Shown piece after piece: positions 27,401-36,423 of a stretch of DNA of 64,000 nt (within the stretch, counting starts at the first letter, position 1; each line of letters begins with the position of its first letter). Origin of the DNA: Paenibacillus thermotolerans (GTDB taxonomy: Bacteria > Bacillota > Bacilli > Paenibacillales > YIM-B00363); the NCBI RefSeq assembly GCF_028745515.1, contig NZ_JAQZSG010000022.1:32684-96683 (forward strand). The letters run 5' to 3'. The notes below the pieces were generated by a model. It had not been told where the DNA came from and ran no database searches. It worked only from the letters and a program-made list of their open reading frames with translations. A program made the translations under genes and the position numbers.

Positions 27401-28154
27401 GTCCGCCGACGAGCAAGCGGCGATCGACCGGGTCCGGGCAGAAAGCGTGCAGCCCGAATTGCAAGCGGCCGCGAAGGAAATTGCGGAGCAGTTTTATTAT
27501 ATTAAACAGCGCGTCATGTTCCGCTTCGGCGAATGGTACGGCGCAAGCTTCAACCCGTCCTCTTTGCGGGAAGATAAAGGAGACAGCAAAGAATCGCTTG
27601 CCTGGGCGTGGAGAGATTTGTCGGACTACATCGGCAAAGAGCTGGAAAACGAGACGCTGGCGGTTACGGTTCGGATGGAACGTTTTATCAATGGAGCCTT
27701 GGAGCGTACGTTCGAACGGTGGACGGCCGACATCCGCAAGCGGATTCCTTCCTTCGATCCGGGGTCGTGGGAGCCGTATACGTTCGCAACTCCGTCCTCG
27801 GCCTTCAAATGGTCCGCAGAGGAAGCGGATATGAAGCTGCTGAAGCAGCACTACAAGAGCGCCAAGCATTTCTTCGAAGGAGCGGGCCGCAAGGAATTGA
27901 AGGAAGCGCTGGAGCGCAGATGGCAGGAGCCGATCGCCGCGGCGCTGGAGGAAGCACGGCGAAGCTTCGAGGAATGGTATGCGGAGGCGGTTCAAACCGC
28001 GTTGGGCGACTGCAAGGAGAAGGCGGAAACGCTCGTCACGGAAGCGGCCGGCGGCATCCGCACCGCGCTGAGCGAAGTGTGGAACTTGCCCGACCTGGAG
28101 GCGAGGGACAGGCAATTATCGGACATTTTCACAGCTTTCGAGGAAATGGCATAA
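24453..28154 (+). CDS. tandem (two-headed) dynamin-like GTPase
   Basis: A bacterial dynamin of 1233 residues made of two fused dynamin modules, as in Bacillus subtilis DynA. The first GTPase has a P-loop GHFSAGKSS at 48-56, then DTPGVDSTDD and NQID. The second has GAFSAGKSS at 644-652, then DTPGADS and VNAAD. Each is followed by a long helical stalk. The linker at about 545-620 is rich in Ala, Glu, Pro and Arg and very GC-rich. Proteins of this type tether or fuse membranes and aid membrane repair under envelope stress. I start at the ATG at 24453 (weak GAGGGG upstream). It stands alone between a repeat island and a terminator. Confidence 0.93.
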   Translation: MNNRESLLRELEELNKALLSAGDTATAEKARALADKVREGTFYMALCGHFSAGKSSLINRICRAELLPSSPIPTSANVVSIHNGPSEAVIVYRDGTSAHIPIVEVPKYAKNGQEVESVELRHPISFLGDHAALLDTPGVDSTDDAHQMATESALHLADLVIYVMDYNHVLSEMNMEFAKRLTDLGKPLVLVVNQIDKHREAEVPFGAFRDGVTDAFAAWGVHPAAAFYTTLKAPEHPHNELGLLRSWLRATVLRGEQLGLRGAASAALRLTEEHAAYVASLNEERKAELRELAATDEAQTFASRFEELSRELNRRTQLRHNAVELVRAEAAKIAQNANLTPAATRDLAHAFLESRQSGFKVGLLFTAAKTEEERKRRLEAFHADFREQVTAQLVWHVRSLLKRTAEELGLAGDEAAQRLIEGVDAEVTPEWLLGMVRPGAVLSGEYTLNFAKEIAEAVRQSVRKAATAAAEALVEAAAAAHAAEEDQLRAELAQLNAQLAHVRELEKLEAAERASAQALAASLSAAANLVREPAQFPDPSLLQAEPEEETAAPHDGMRRATAGVPPLAAVTAEAERGGAAAQEPDASPQDGTRSFRGRLQAAANALDDAAGVVDTIAPLAASARTLRDKARRMRDQRFTAALFGAFSAGKSSFANALLGEDALPVSPNPTTASINTVVPPNDEWPHGIARVFLKPRASVLEDIAHSLRTLGFEPAEGESIVPFLRKTMGKTHGELSDNIPPGGKPHVAFLRAVTDGWDEAEPFLGTELRADRDTFRAYVAEEKKSAFVDKIELYYESPLSKQGVTLVDTPGADSINARHTGVAFNYIKNADAIFFVTYYNHAFSRADRQFLEQLGRVKDAMELDKMFFIVNAADLASSAEELQDVLNHVRDNLTAFGIRNPRLFPVSSLQALEAKRNQSPDQLAHSGMAAFEQAFGRFAGEELAALAFRSAEGELRRTLSLLHSLIEAARTGEEERSAALAKLSADEQAAIDRVRAESVQPELQAAAKEIAEQFYYIKQRVMFRFGEWYGASFNPSSLREDKGDSKESLAWAWRDLSDYIGKELENETLAVTVRMERFINGALERTFERWTADIRKRIPSFDPGSWEPYTFATPSSAFKWSAEEADMKLLKQHYKSAKHFFEGAGRKELKEALERRWQEPIAAALEEARRSFEEWYAEAVQTALGDCKEKAETLVTEAAGGIRTALSEVWNLPDLEARDRQLSDIFTAFEEMA

Positions 28155-28226
28155 AAAGATAACGATTTGGAACATTTTGAAGAAATGTACCTCCCCAAAC
28201 CGCAGATGTGCCAAATACGGCAAAAT

Positions 28227-28256
28227 CTCCCCCGATTCGGGGGAGTTTCCTTTTTG
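28227..28256 (+). terminator. terminator after the dynamin gene
   Basis: CTCCCCC and GGGGGAG form a stem around GATTC, followed by TTTCCTTTTT. The end of the T-tract overlaps the -35 box of the next promoter. Confidence 0.85.
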
Positions 28257-28282
28257 AATGTTCTTACCTCCGATGCTAAACT
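28254..28282 (+). promoter_or_regulatory. promoter of the ABC exporter pair
   Basis: TTGAAT at 28254-28259, a 17-nt spacer and TAAACT at 28277-28282: the same hexamers and spacing as the nth promoter. Confidence 0.6.
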
Positions 28283-28353
28283 GCATAAAGACTTTAATAA
28301 CCGTAATGAAACAAGAGCTCGGAGTAAAAACGCGCGGGAGGGAAACCCACTAC

Positions 28354-30138
28354 ATGGGAGTGTTTCGGCAGCTCAAAAGGTTTTATTGGCCGGGGAGATT
28401 GAAGTACTATTTGTTCGTTTCGATTTTTTGTTTGGCTGTAATGACGTCGCTCGGACTTGTATACCCTTACATGCTAAAAACATTGATCGACGACGTCATT
28501 TTGGCTAAGCAGTACGAACAGGTTCCGGCGGTCGCGTTGACGGTGCTCGGAGTCGTCATTGTCAAAGGAATGTTTCAGTTTTTAAGCGGTTTGACGGGGG
28601 GACGGCTGGGCAATTGGGTCGCCTTCAACCTGCGCGAGGCTACGTATGAAAAATTGCAGTACTTGTCGTTTCAATATTACGACAAAGCTCGGACCGGCGA
28701 TTTGATGTCGCGGCTGACGGCCGATTTGGATGCGATCCGGCAGTTTGTCGGCTTTGGCTTCGCTCAGTTTTTGAACGTGTTTTTCATGGTCGGCTTCGGT
28801 GCGATTATGATGATCGGCATTAACTGGAAGCTGATGCTGGTAACGCTTGTCACGATACCGTTCCTGCTGTTCTCCGCATTCCGCTTCGAATCGAAGATTC
28901 ATCCGGCGTTCCGGCTGATCCGCCAGTCGATGAGCGATTTGACGACCGCCGTGCAGGAAAATATTACAGGCGTCCGGACGGTCAAATCGTTCGCGCGCGA
29001 GACGCACGAAATGAAAAAGTTTAACGAGCGCAGCGAGTCGTTCCGCGACAATCAAATACAAACGGCAAACATTTGGGCGAAATATTTTCCGATTATGGAG
29101 CTGTTCGCAAACCTTAGCGTCGTGATCCTGATCGGGGTCGGGGGAACGTTCGTCATCCGCGGTGAAATGTCTGTCGGGGATTTGGCGGCCTTTTTGTCTC
29201 TCATTTGGTACATTATCGGTCCGCTCTGGGGGCTCGGCTTCCATATCAACAACTATACGTTCACAAAGACGGCGGGCGAGCGTCTGTTGGAAATTTTGAA
29301 CAGTCCGATTAACGTAAAGGATTCTCCGAACGCGGTCGCCATCCGATCGGAAGAGACGAAGGGCCATGTCCGGTTTGAAAAGGTTACTTTCGCGTATCCG
29401 GATAAAGCGCCAGCCTTGACCGATATTTCCATCGATGCGCCGGCGGGCTCCGTCATCGGCTTGCTCGGTCCGACCGGCTCCGGCAAAACGACCGTCACCC
29501 AGCTGCTCCTTCGGGCTTACAACGTGAAGGAAGGCCGAATTACGCTGGACGGCAAAGACATTCGGGAATTAACGCTCGAGAGCCTGCGGAAGCAAATCGC
29601 CGTCGTTTTCCAGGAGACGTTCCTGTTTTCGTCCACCATCCGGAACAACATCGCTTACGGGCAAAAACAAGTTTCGATGGACAAAATTATCGAGGCGGCG
29701 AAGCTGGCAAAGGCGCACGATTTCATAATGGAGCTCCCGTTAGGCTACGACACGATTGTCGGGGAGCGCGGCTTGGGTCTTTCCGGCGGGCAAAAGCAGC
29801 GGATCGCCATCGCCAGAGCCATTATCCAAAATCCGAAAATTCTTGTTTTGGACGATGCGACGAGCGCCGTCGACATGGAAACGGAGCATGAAATTCAGCA
29901 AGGGCTCAGAGAGGTCATGAGAGGCCGTACGACGTTCGTCATCGCGCACCGGATTTCCTCTCTCAAGCATGCGGATGAAATCATTGTGCTGGATCAGGGG
30001 CGCGTCGTTCAGCGCGGCACGCACAAGCAGTTGCTCGGCGGACCGGGACGTTATTTGGAGACGTACAACATCCAATACTCCGATCATCCGGATGTAGTGG
30101 CGAAGCGGCAAGAGGAACGGAAGGTGGCGTTCGGATGA
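28354..30138 (+). CDS. ABC exporter half-transporter, subunit with degenerate Walker B
   Basis: 594 residues with the six-helix exporter membrane domain at about 1-320, then a nucleotide-binding domain: Walker A GPTGSGKT at 372-379, signature LSGGQ at 476-480, Walker B ILVLDDATSAVD. The catalytic glutamate position holds aspartate (D501). Together with the altered signature of the partner encoded next, this matches heterodimeric exporters such as BmrCD and TM287/288, where one ATP site is degenerate. The start is ATG at 28354 with GGGAGGG 11 nt upstream; the open frame further upstream lacks a ribosome binding site. It overlaps the next gene by 4 nt. The substrate is unknown; drugs or lipids are typical. 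Confidence 0.93.
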   Translation: MGVFRQLKRFYWPGRLKYYLFVSIFCLAVMTSLGLVYPYMLKTLIDDVILAKQYEQVPAVALTVLGVVIVKGMFQFLSGLTGGRLGNWVAFNLREATYEKLQYLSFQYYDKARTGDLMSRLTADLDAIRQFVGFGFAQFLNVFFMVGFGAIMMIGINWKLMLVTLVTIPFLLFSAFRFESKIHPAFRLIRQSMSDLTTAVQENITGVRTVKSFARETHEMKKFNERSESFRDNQIQTANIWAKYFPIMELFANLSVVILIGVGGTFVIRGEMSVGDLAAFLSLIWYIIGPLWGLGFHINNYTFTKTAGERLLEILNSPINVKDSPNAVAIRSEETKGHVRFEKVTFAYPDKAPALTDISIDAPAGSVIGLLGPTGSGKTTVTQLLLRAYNVKEGRITLDGKDIRELTLESLRKQIAVVFQETFLFSSTIRNNIAYGQKQVSMDKIIEAAKLAKAHDFIMELPLGYDTIVGERGLGLSGGQKQRIAIARAIIQNPKILVLDDATSAVDMETEHEIQQGLREVMRGRTTFVIAHRISSLKHADEIIVLDQGRVVQRGTHKQLLGGPGRYLETYNIQYSDHPDVVAKRQEERKVAFG

Positions 30139-31997
30139 GTCAGAGTCGTGCGGATGAGCAGGAAAAGCTGAAAGCAAAGCCGGAAGGCGAGAAGCAGCAA
30201 ACGAAGAACGAACGCTTTGTTTATCAGGACGACGAAATAATGGAGAAGCCGTTCGACTGGGGACAATTTTCCCGGCTTGCGGCTTACATCAAGCCTTATT
30301 CCAGACAGCTGCTTCCGGTCGTCATCGTCATGATGGTGTTGGGCACGATTACGAAGCTTCTCGTGCCCTTGCTGCTCGGAAACGCCGTGGAAACGGTAAG
30401 CGGCGGGAACGATTACGGTAAGCTCTGGACGATTTGCGGCATTATCGCCGGACTTTATGTCATTCAATGGGTGGCCGGTTATTTCCGGATCCGGTTCACC
30501 AATATGATCGGGCAGCGCGTCATTTACGATTTGCGCAAAGATTTGTTCCAGCACATTCAGCGGCTTAGCTTCCGCTTTTTCGATCAGCGGCCGGCGGGCT
30601 CCGTGCTGGTGCGGGTAACGAACGACGTGAACTCGCTGCAGGATTTGTTTACGAACGGCGTCATTAATATTTTGATCGATTGCGTGCAGCTTGTCGGCAT
30701 TATTGTCATTCTGCTTACTCTTAATTTGAAGCTCGGACTGGCGATCATGGTCACCGTGCCGATCATGTTTTTCCTCTCCACCAAGCTCCGCAAAAAAATT
30801 CGCCGAGCCTGGCAGGACGTGCGGATGAAGCAGTCGCGCATCAACTCGCACTTGAACGAGAGCATTCAGGGCATCCGCGTAACGCAGGCGTTCACGCAGG
30901 AGAAGGCGAACATGAAGTATTTCGAAGAGATGAACGAGGTGAACCGAGGCTCGTGGAACGTTGCCTCCCATTTGAACCAGACGTTCAACCCGCTTATTGA
31001 AATTACCGGCGGTTTGGGAACGTTCATCCTGTTTTTCTATGGAGCGTACTTGATCCAATCCGGACAGCTGACGATCGGCTTGCTAATTTCCTTCGTCGGA
31101 TACGTCGGCAACTTCTGGGAGCCGATCAATCGGCTCGGCATGATGTATTCCCAGCTGCTGATCGCGATGGCGTCGTCCGAGCGGATCTTTGAATTTATCG
31201 ACGAGGAGCCGACGGTCGGCGAGAAGAAAGAAGCGCAGGCGATGCCGCCGATCAGAGGGAACGTCCGCTTCGAAAACGTCGTGTTCGAATACGAGAAGGG
31301 GCGGCCGGCGCTTCGGGGCGTCAGTCTTGAAGTGAAGGCGGGCCAGTCGATTGCGCTTGTCGGGCATACCGGCTCCGGCAAAAGCACCTTCATCAACCTG
31401 CTCAGCCGCTTTTACGATGTCGTCGACGGCAAAATTACGATTGACGGCACCGATATTCGCGACGTGACGATTCAAAGCCTTCGTTCGCAGATCGGAATCG
31501 TGCTGCAGGATACGTTTATTTTCTCGGGGACGATCCGCAATAACATTCGCTTCGGCCGCTTGGATGCGACGGATGCGGAGGTTGAGGCGGCCGCCAAGGC
31601 GGTCGGCGCGCACGATTTCATCGCGTCGCTGCCGGACGGCTACGAAACGGAGGTCGAGGAAAGAGGCAGCGTGCTCTCGATGGGGCAGCGGCAGCTCATT
31701 TCCTTCGCTAGAGCGCTGCTGGCGGACCCGCGTATTTTGATCCTCGACGAGGCGACCGCGAGCATCGATACCGAAACCGAAGTCAAGATCCAGCATGCGT
31801 TAAAGACGCTGCTTGCCGGACGGACCTCGTTCATTATCGCGCATCGTCTTTCTACGATTCGAAACGCGGACCAGATCGTCGTACTGGATCACGGCCGCAT
31901 TATCGAGCAAGGAGACCACGATGAGCTGATGCGCCTTCAAGGCGAGTATTACGGCTTGATTCAAGCGCAGTACCGTTTCTTGGACGAAGCGGTGTAA
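30135..31997 (+). CDS. ABC exporter half-transporter, catalytic subunit
   Basis: 620 residues. A charged N-terminal extension of about 40 residues precedes the six-helix membrane domain. The nucleotide-binding domain has Walker A GHTGSGKST at 410-418 and Walker B ILILDEATASID with the normal E539. The signature reads LSMGQ (514-518) rather than LSGGQ. That altered signature faces the partner's Walker site with D501, so one composite ATP site is degenerate while the other, this subunit's Walker site with the partner's LSGGQ, is intact. Translation is coupled by an ATGA overlap and a strong terminator follows. Confidence 0.93.
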   Translation: MSQSRADEQEKLKAKPEGEKQQTKNERFVYQDDEIMEKPFDWGQFSRLAAYIKPYSRQLLPVVIVMMVLGTITKLLVPLLLGNAVETVSGGNDYGKLWTICGIIAGLYVIQWVAGYFRIRFTNMIGQRVIYDLRKDLFQHIQRLSFRFFDQRPAGSVLVRVTNDVNSLQDLFTNGVINILIDCVQLVGIIVILLTLNLKLGLAIMVTVPIMFFLSTKLRKKIRRAWQDVRMKQSRINSHLNESIQGIRVTQAFTQEKANMKYFEEMNEVNRGSWNVASHLNQTFNPLIEITGGLGTFILFFYGAYLIQSGQLTIGLLISFVGYVGNFWEPINRLGMMYSQLLIAMASSERIFEFIDEEPTVGEKKEAQAMPPIRGNVRFENVVFEYEKGRPALRGVSLEVKAGQSIALVGHTGSGKSTFINLLSRFYDVVDGKITIDGTDIRDVTIQSLRSQIGIVLQDTFIFSGTIRNNIRFGRLDATDAEVEAAAKAVGAHDFIASLPDGYETEVEERGSVLSMGQRQLISFARALLADPRILILDEATASIDTETEVKIQHALKTLLAGRTSFIIAHRLSTIRNADQIVVLDHGRIIEQGDHDELMRLQGEYYGLIQAQYRFLDEAV

Positions 31998-32004
31998 CAC
32001 AAAT

Positions 32005-32052
32005 AAGGTCGACTTTATGTTGTGGGTTGCGACATAAAGTCGACCTTTTTTT
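32005..32052 (+). terminator. terminator after the ABC exporter pair
   Basis: A perfect 16-bp stem (AAGGTCGACTTTATGT with its complement) around an 11-nt loop, followed by seven T. Confidence 0.95.
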
Positions 32053-32078
32053 ATTGGTTGGGCGTGATAGCCGGAGGT

Positions 32079-32191
32079 TGCAGCGGAATAAAGTTCCGTA
32101 CGAGGTGGTCGGCCATGCGGCGCGGAGGAGAGCAACGGAACAAAGTTCAGTAGGATCGACGGCGTTAGCCCCAAAAGTAGGTGCTAACGCC
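32079..32191. repeat. intergenic repeats: CGGAAYAAAGTTC pair and a family C palindrome
   Basis: Two direct copies of CGGAAYAAAGTTCMGTA lie at about 32083-32100 and 32138-32155. They are followed by GGCGTTAGC...GCTAACGCC (32161-32191), a perfect 9-bp inverted repeat. Its core GTTAGCCCCAAAAGTAGGTGC matches the two repeats at 7541-7613. Confidence 0.65.
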
Positions 32192-32216
32192 CCCGCACCT
32201 GACGCACTAGCCGAGG

Positions 32217-33065
32217 TTAGCCCCCGAACGCTTCGCCAAACACTTTATCGAACGCCTTCCGCGAACGCTCCAGCAGCTCGGCCGGCGTTTGCTCCGGCGG
32301 CGTGCGCGTCAAAATTTCCTGCGAAATCGGCCCTTTATAGCCGATTTCCTTCAACCCCTGCAGGAAGGACGTTAAATCGATGACGCCTTCCCCCGGATAT
32401 ACGCGGTCGTTATCCAGCGCTTCCTCCACGGGGACGTCCTTCGCATCGTTAATATGTACATACGCGATTTGATCGGCGCGAAGCTTCAGAATGTCGTCTT
32501 TCGTCAAGCCGTTCGTGTACCAATGGTATGCATCGTACAGTAAGCCGACGTTCGGCTCGCCGATCGCTTCAATCCACTCCAAGTGGCTGTCCGCATCCCA
32601 TATGAACGGGTTTTTCCACGCGGTTCGCAGATGGTGCGGTCCTACGAACTCAAGTCCGAAGCGGATGCCGTAGGAATTCAACACGACGGCGCAAGCGCGC
32701 AGTCTGCGGGTGGCGACGGCCATAAACCGTGCCGCGTTCCAATCGGTGGACGGGAGAACATAGGTGCAGCATACGGATATGCCGAGCTCGGCGGCGGTTT
32801 CCGCATCTCTTCCAAGCTGCGCCAGGCCGTGTCTGAACCGTTCTTCGGTATCCCGCCATTCCACCGGAAAGCCGATCGAACCGATGACGACGTTATGCTC
32901 CTTCAAATATTGCTGCACGTTCGAACGGCCGTCGCGGGAAATCCAATCGCGAAGCTCGTTGGCGCCGGCATCGACGGATTCAAAGCCATAAGACGAAGCA
33001 AGCTGGACAAAACGGTCGATCGGACCGACATCGCCGATTCCTGCGCGGGTTAAGCCTCTTAACAT
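32217..33065 (-). CDS. sugar phosphate isomerase/epimerase (TIM barrel, AP-endonuclease 2 family)
   Basis: A cytosolic protein of 282 residues with the xylose-isomerase-like TIM barrel. Likely metal ligands are the glutamate in FGLEFVG, the aspartate in LLYDAYHW, the histidine in YVHINDA and the glutamate in ISQEIL. This family isomerises or epimerises sugars and inositol derivatives; the exact substrate cannot be read from the sequence and there are no sugar-catabolic neighbours. The start is ATG at 33065 with AAGGAGG 7 nt upstream, behind a good promoter. Confidence 0.85.
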   Translation of the reverse strand: MLRGLTRAGIGDVGPIDRFVQLASSYGFESVDAGANELRDWISRDGRSNVQQYLKEHNVVIGSIGFPVEWRDTEERFRHGLAQLGRDAETAAELGISVCCTYVLPSTDWNAARFMAVATRRLRACAVVLNSYGIRFGLEFVGPHHLRTAWKNPFIWDADSHLEWIEAIGEPNVGLLYDAYHWYTNGLTKDDILKLRADQIAYVHINDAKDVPVEEALDNDRVYPGEGVIDLTSFLQGLKEIGYKGPISQEILTRTPPEQTPAELLERSRKAFDKVFGEAFGG

Positions 33066-33106
33066 ACAGTTGCCTCCTTGACCTTAACGTTATTACCGCT
33101 TGTTTC

Positions 33107-33136
33107 ATACTACCTTGATGCGGCGGCAACCGTCAA
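33107..33136 (-). promoter_or_regulatory. promoter of the isomerase gene
   Basis: On the minus strand TTGACG (33131-33136), an 18-nt spacer and TAGTAT (33107-33112), about 40 nt from the start codon. Confidence 0.65.
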
Positions 33137-33247
33137 CGAAAAAGAAAGCGCTACAATCCTGTCGCGACCTGATGTACAATGGAAGGGAGTTCAAATAATG
33201 GACACAAATTTACCGGGAAAGATGCACAGTGTACTGGGGGACAAACG

Positions 33248-34423
33248 GTGACGATTTACGACAGCAGAATGAAGCATTTGCAAACGGCATTAAGAGAACA
33301 ACAGCTTGCGGCATTCATTGTCACGCACAACGTAGATATTTATTACTTGACAGGCACGATGCAATCGGGTCTGCTGCTCGTGCCGGCCGCCGCCGAGCCG
33401 ACGTTCTACGTTCGAAGAAGCATTACGAGAGCGCGGGATGAAAGCGCGGTTCGCGTCGAAGAGCTGGGCAGCTTGAAGACGCTCGGAGCCCGCGCTGCGG
33501 AGCGGTATCCGGAATTGTCCGGAGCGGTGCCGATCGCGCTTACATACGATGTTTTGCCCGTGGAATGGTTCGACAGGCTGCGCGCGGCGTTTCCCGATGC
33601 GCAGTGGCATAACGCTAGCGCGATCATCCGCGAAGCGCGGATGGTGAAAGACCCGGAGGAGCTTGAAGCGATGCGCAAGGCGGCGCGCATTGCCGACGAT
33701 ACGCTGCGGCAAGCTGTGCGGGGCATCCGTCCCGGCATGACCGAAATCGAGCTGCTCGCCGACATCGAATATATGCTGCGCAAAGCCGGGCATCTTGGGC
33801 TTATGCGGGTGCGGGCGATGAACATGGAGCTGGTCACCGGCATCGCCGCCAGCGGCGCGTCCGCCGCCATTCCGTCCGCCTTCGACGGGCCGGCCGGCGG
33901 AGAAGGTCTGCATTCGGCATTTCCGAAAGGTGCCGGCTTCAGCCCGATTTTGCCCGGAGAGCCGATTTTGCTCGACATCGGCTGCAATATCGAAGGGTAC
34001 GTTACGGACCAAACGCGGACGGCCGTCATCGGAGAGCTGGATGAGGAGCTTCAGGCGGCGTATGACGCTTCGGAAGCCATTCTTGCCCGGATCGAGCGGG
34101 AGTTAAAGCCCGGAGCAATCTGTGAGGATATTTATGAGGTGGCTTTGGAAATGGCGGCCCGGTCGGGGTTCGGGGATCATTTTATGGGATATAAGGGCGA
34201 TGCGGTAAAATTCGTAGGTCATGGGATCGGCCTTGAGATTGACGAATGGCCCGTGCTGGCCAAAGGCTTCCGCACGCCGCTTCGCCCCGGCATGGTCGTT
34301 GCAATCGAGCCGAAATTCACGTTCAAGGATCGAGGCGTCGTCGGCATAGAAAATACATACGCGATCACCGAGTCCGGCTTCGAAAGATTGACGTTGACTC
34401 CGCCCGGGCTCATCCGTCTTTAA
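33248..34423 (+). CDS. M24 family metallopeptidase (Xaa-Pro dipeptidase-like)
   Basis: A creatinase/aminopeptidase-P fold protein of 391 residues. The N-terminal creatinase-type domain spans about 1-125 and the pita-bread catalytic domain about 140-385. All five metal ligands of the family are visible: D in LLDIGC, D in VTDQTR, H in FVGHGIG, E in AIEPKF and E in GIENTY, so it should be catalytically competent. The preferred start is GTG at 33248 with GGGGG 7 nt upstream; an ATG at 33179 has no ribosome binding site. It is likely a cytosolic dipeptidase acting on Xaa-Pro; the specificity is inferred from the family only. Confidence 0.9.
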   Translation: MTIYDSRMKHLQTALREQQLAAFIVTHNVDIYYLTGTMQSGLLLVPAAAEPTFYVRRSITRARDESAVRVEELGSLKTLGARAAERYPELSGAVPIALTYDVLPVEWFDRLRAAFPDAQWHNASAIIREARMVKDPEELEAMRKAARIADDTLRQAVRGIRPGMTEIELLADIEYMLRKAGHLGLMRVRAMNMELVTGIAASGASAAIPSAFDGPAGGEGLHSAFPKGAGFSPILPGEPILLDIGCNIEGYVTDQTRTAVIGELDEELQAAYDASEAILARIERELKPGAICEDIYEVALEMAARSGFGDHFMGYKGDAVKFVGHGIGLEIDEWPVLAKGFRTPLRPGMVVAIEPKFTFKDRGVVGIENTYAITESGFERLTLTPPGLIRL

Positions 34424-34466
34424 CCGCAGGTTAATAATCTGACATGGTTTTTATGCAAGCGCAAAG

Positions 34467-34493
34467 GTTTCCTGCCGTAAAGGTAGAAACATA
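34467..34493 (+). other. hairpin upstream of the chemoreceptor gene
   Basis: GTTTCCTGCC-GTAAA-GGTAGAAAC can fold into a 9-bp stem with one bulge. The loop region contains GCCGTAAA (34474-34481), which resembles a SigD -10 element, but the matching TAAA at -35 is poor. It is either a promoter element or a weak structure. Confidence 0.25.
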
Positions 34494-34523
34494 TAGTTTG
34501 TCGCACATAAAAGGGGGATGCGC

Positions 34524-36305
34524 ATGGGAAAAAAAGCAAATGGGAGCTTCCGCACGCTGAAGGGAAGGACAAGCTTTGTCGGCGCTTTTTGGCGGCGGAT
34601 GAGCACGACGAAAAAAATATATTTGCTGGTCGGAACGGCGCTGCTGTTTCTCGCATTGGTCGGAGGGGTCAATTACGTATATTTGGTAATGATCAACAGC
34701 AATTCGCGGTCGCTGCAGGCCGAAGCGTTCGACCCGGTTCAAACCGCGCAAAAAATCGCATTGAATCAACGGACGAGCGAGACGAGAATGCTGGAGCTTA
34801 TTTTGGCGTCATCGACGGTGGACAAGCAGACTGCGAACGACCAGCTTCAATTGCTGTACGAGGAAAGCGACGAGCTGTTTACCCGGTTTGAGGAGAACGG
34901 CATAGACCCGGAGATCGAGCCGGCATGGAAGGAATTTTATTTGCTTGCAAGCAACTTCGATGCTTACCGCGTCGAGGTTTCGGAACTGGTAAAAGAAGAT
35001 CAGCCGAATCTGGGCTTTATTATTTATCAAAACAATGTCATGCCGTACCGAATGAAGAAGGACGAGCTGGCGAAGCAAGTGATCGACTATTACACCAATA
35101 AGGCAAGCGACATTCAGCAGGACAACATCCAGACGATCCAAACGGCGCTCAGCGTATCCCTTGCGCTGCTGATTGCCGCGGCTGTATTGCTGTTCTTGGC
35201 CGGACGCGGCATCGCCCGCAACATATCGTCCCCGATCAAACAGCTGCGCGAAAAAATGTCGCAGGCGGAATCGGGCGATTTGTCCGTCGTATGGCAGCTT
35301 CAGCGGGAGGATGAAATGGGCGCGTTATCGCATTCGTTCAATTCGATGATCGCCGGCCTGCGGACGCTGTTGAACAATGTAAGGGACGGGGCGAGACAAC
35401 TCGCCGACGTGTCCGTGCAGCTGCAAACGAATGCGCAGCACACCGCAAAAGCCGCGGAGCAGATCGCCGCGGGCAATGAACAGCTGTCCTCCGGTCTGGA
35501 GGTACAGGTAGCCAGCGTAGCGACGGCGTCGGAATCGATCGAAGCGATGGCCGCGGATTTGGAGGCGATAACGAATCACAGTAACGAAGTGACCGGTTTA
35601 AGCGGAAAAGCGAAGAGCTCTTCGCAGGAAGGCTTGCGGGCGGTTTCGAACGTCGTCGGGCAGATGGGCGCCATTCACGACACGGTTCAAGGCATGGAGC
35701 GCGTGGCGGACGATCTCGCGGCGCGATCGAAGGAAATCGGTGCGATTCTGGGCTTGATCGCCGATGTGGCGAACCAGACGAACCTGCTCGCGCTCAACGC
35801 AACGATTGAGGCGGCGCGCGCCGGAGAAGCGGGCAGAGGCTTCGCGGTCGTCGCGTCCGAAATTCGCAACCTGGCGGATCAATCGGCGCAATCGTCCAAG
35901 CGAATCGCCGCGATCGTGAGGACGATTCAAGCCGATGTCGGCAACGTGCTGCAGATGATCAAAGAAGGCGGCGTCAAAGTCAAGGACGGAATCGCGAAGA
36001 CGGAACAGGTGAACGAAGTGTTCCAGACGATCGACGCTTCGGTTTCCGATGTCACCCATAAAATCAATGAAGTCGCCTCCTCCATCTACCGCTTAAGCGA
36101 AGGCAGCGAGCATATTGTGAAGGCGATTCGCCAAGTGAACGCCGTCGCTCAGGAAGGCGCGGGGACAAGCGAAGAAACGGCCGCCGCAAGCTCGGAGCAA
36201 ATGCACGCGATGGATCGGGTGCTTGAGTCCGCCTCGTCGCTCTCGGAGCTGGCGGCGCGGCTTCAGGCCGAAATCGGACGGTTCCGTTTGTCATCATCAG
36301 AATAG
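34524..36305 (+). CDS. methyl-accepting chemotaxis protein
   Basis: A membrane chemoreceptor of 593 residues. It has a basic N terminus, TM1 at about 33-53 ([19 protein letters not shown]), an extracytoplasmic four-helix-type sensor at about 54-205, TM2 at about 206-226, a HAMP domain at about 228-280, and the signalling domain with the conserved tip ([20 protein letters not shown]). It should signal to CheA through CheW. The ligand is unknown. The start at 34524 is placed by GGGGGA 5-6 nt upstream. No other chemotaxis genes are in the window. Confidence 0.93.
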   Translation: MGKKANGSFRTLKGRTSFVGAFWRRMSTTKKIYLLVGTALLFLALVGGVNYVYLVMINSNSRSLQAEAFDPVQTAQKIALNQRTSETRMLELILASSTVDKQTANDQLQLLYEESDELFTRFEENGIDPEIEPAWKEFYLLASNFDAYRVEVSELVKEDQPNLGFIIYQNNVMPYRMKKDELAKQVIDYYTNKASDIQQDNIQTIQTALSVSLALLIAAAVLLFLAGRGIARNISSPIKQLREKMSQAESGDLSVVWQLQREDEMGALSHSFNSMIAGLRTLLNNVRDGARQLADVSVQLQTNAQHTAKAAEQIAAGNEQLSSGLEVQVASVATASESIEAMAADLEAITNHSNEVTGLSGKAKSSSQEGLRAVSNVVGQMGAIHDTVQGMERVADDLAARSKEIGAILGLIADVANQTNLLALNATIEAARAGEAGRGFAVVASEIRNLADQSAQSSKRIAAIVRTIQADVGNVLQMIKEGGVKVKDGIAKTEQVNEVFQTIDASVSDVTHKINEVASSIYRLSEGSEHIVKAIRQVNAVAQEGAGTSEETAAASSEQMHAMDRVLESASSLSELAARLQAEIGRFRLSSSE

Positions 36306-36423
36306 AAGCATTACCCGCAAAGGCGCGTTTCGGGACGTTTCCGGGCCGCGCCTTTCGCATGCGCATTTGATTACCTGAGCCAAATTGTCTACTCTTAATA
36401 GTAGAAAGGGGAAGGAGGGGGCG

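Noticed and set aside
36317..36357. Terminator after the chemoreceptor gene
   Set aside because: GGCGCG/CGCGCC can pair, but the tail TTTCGCATG has no real T-tract, so I do not list it.
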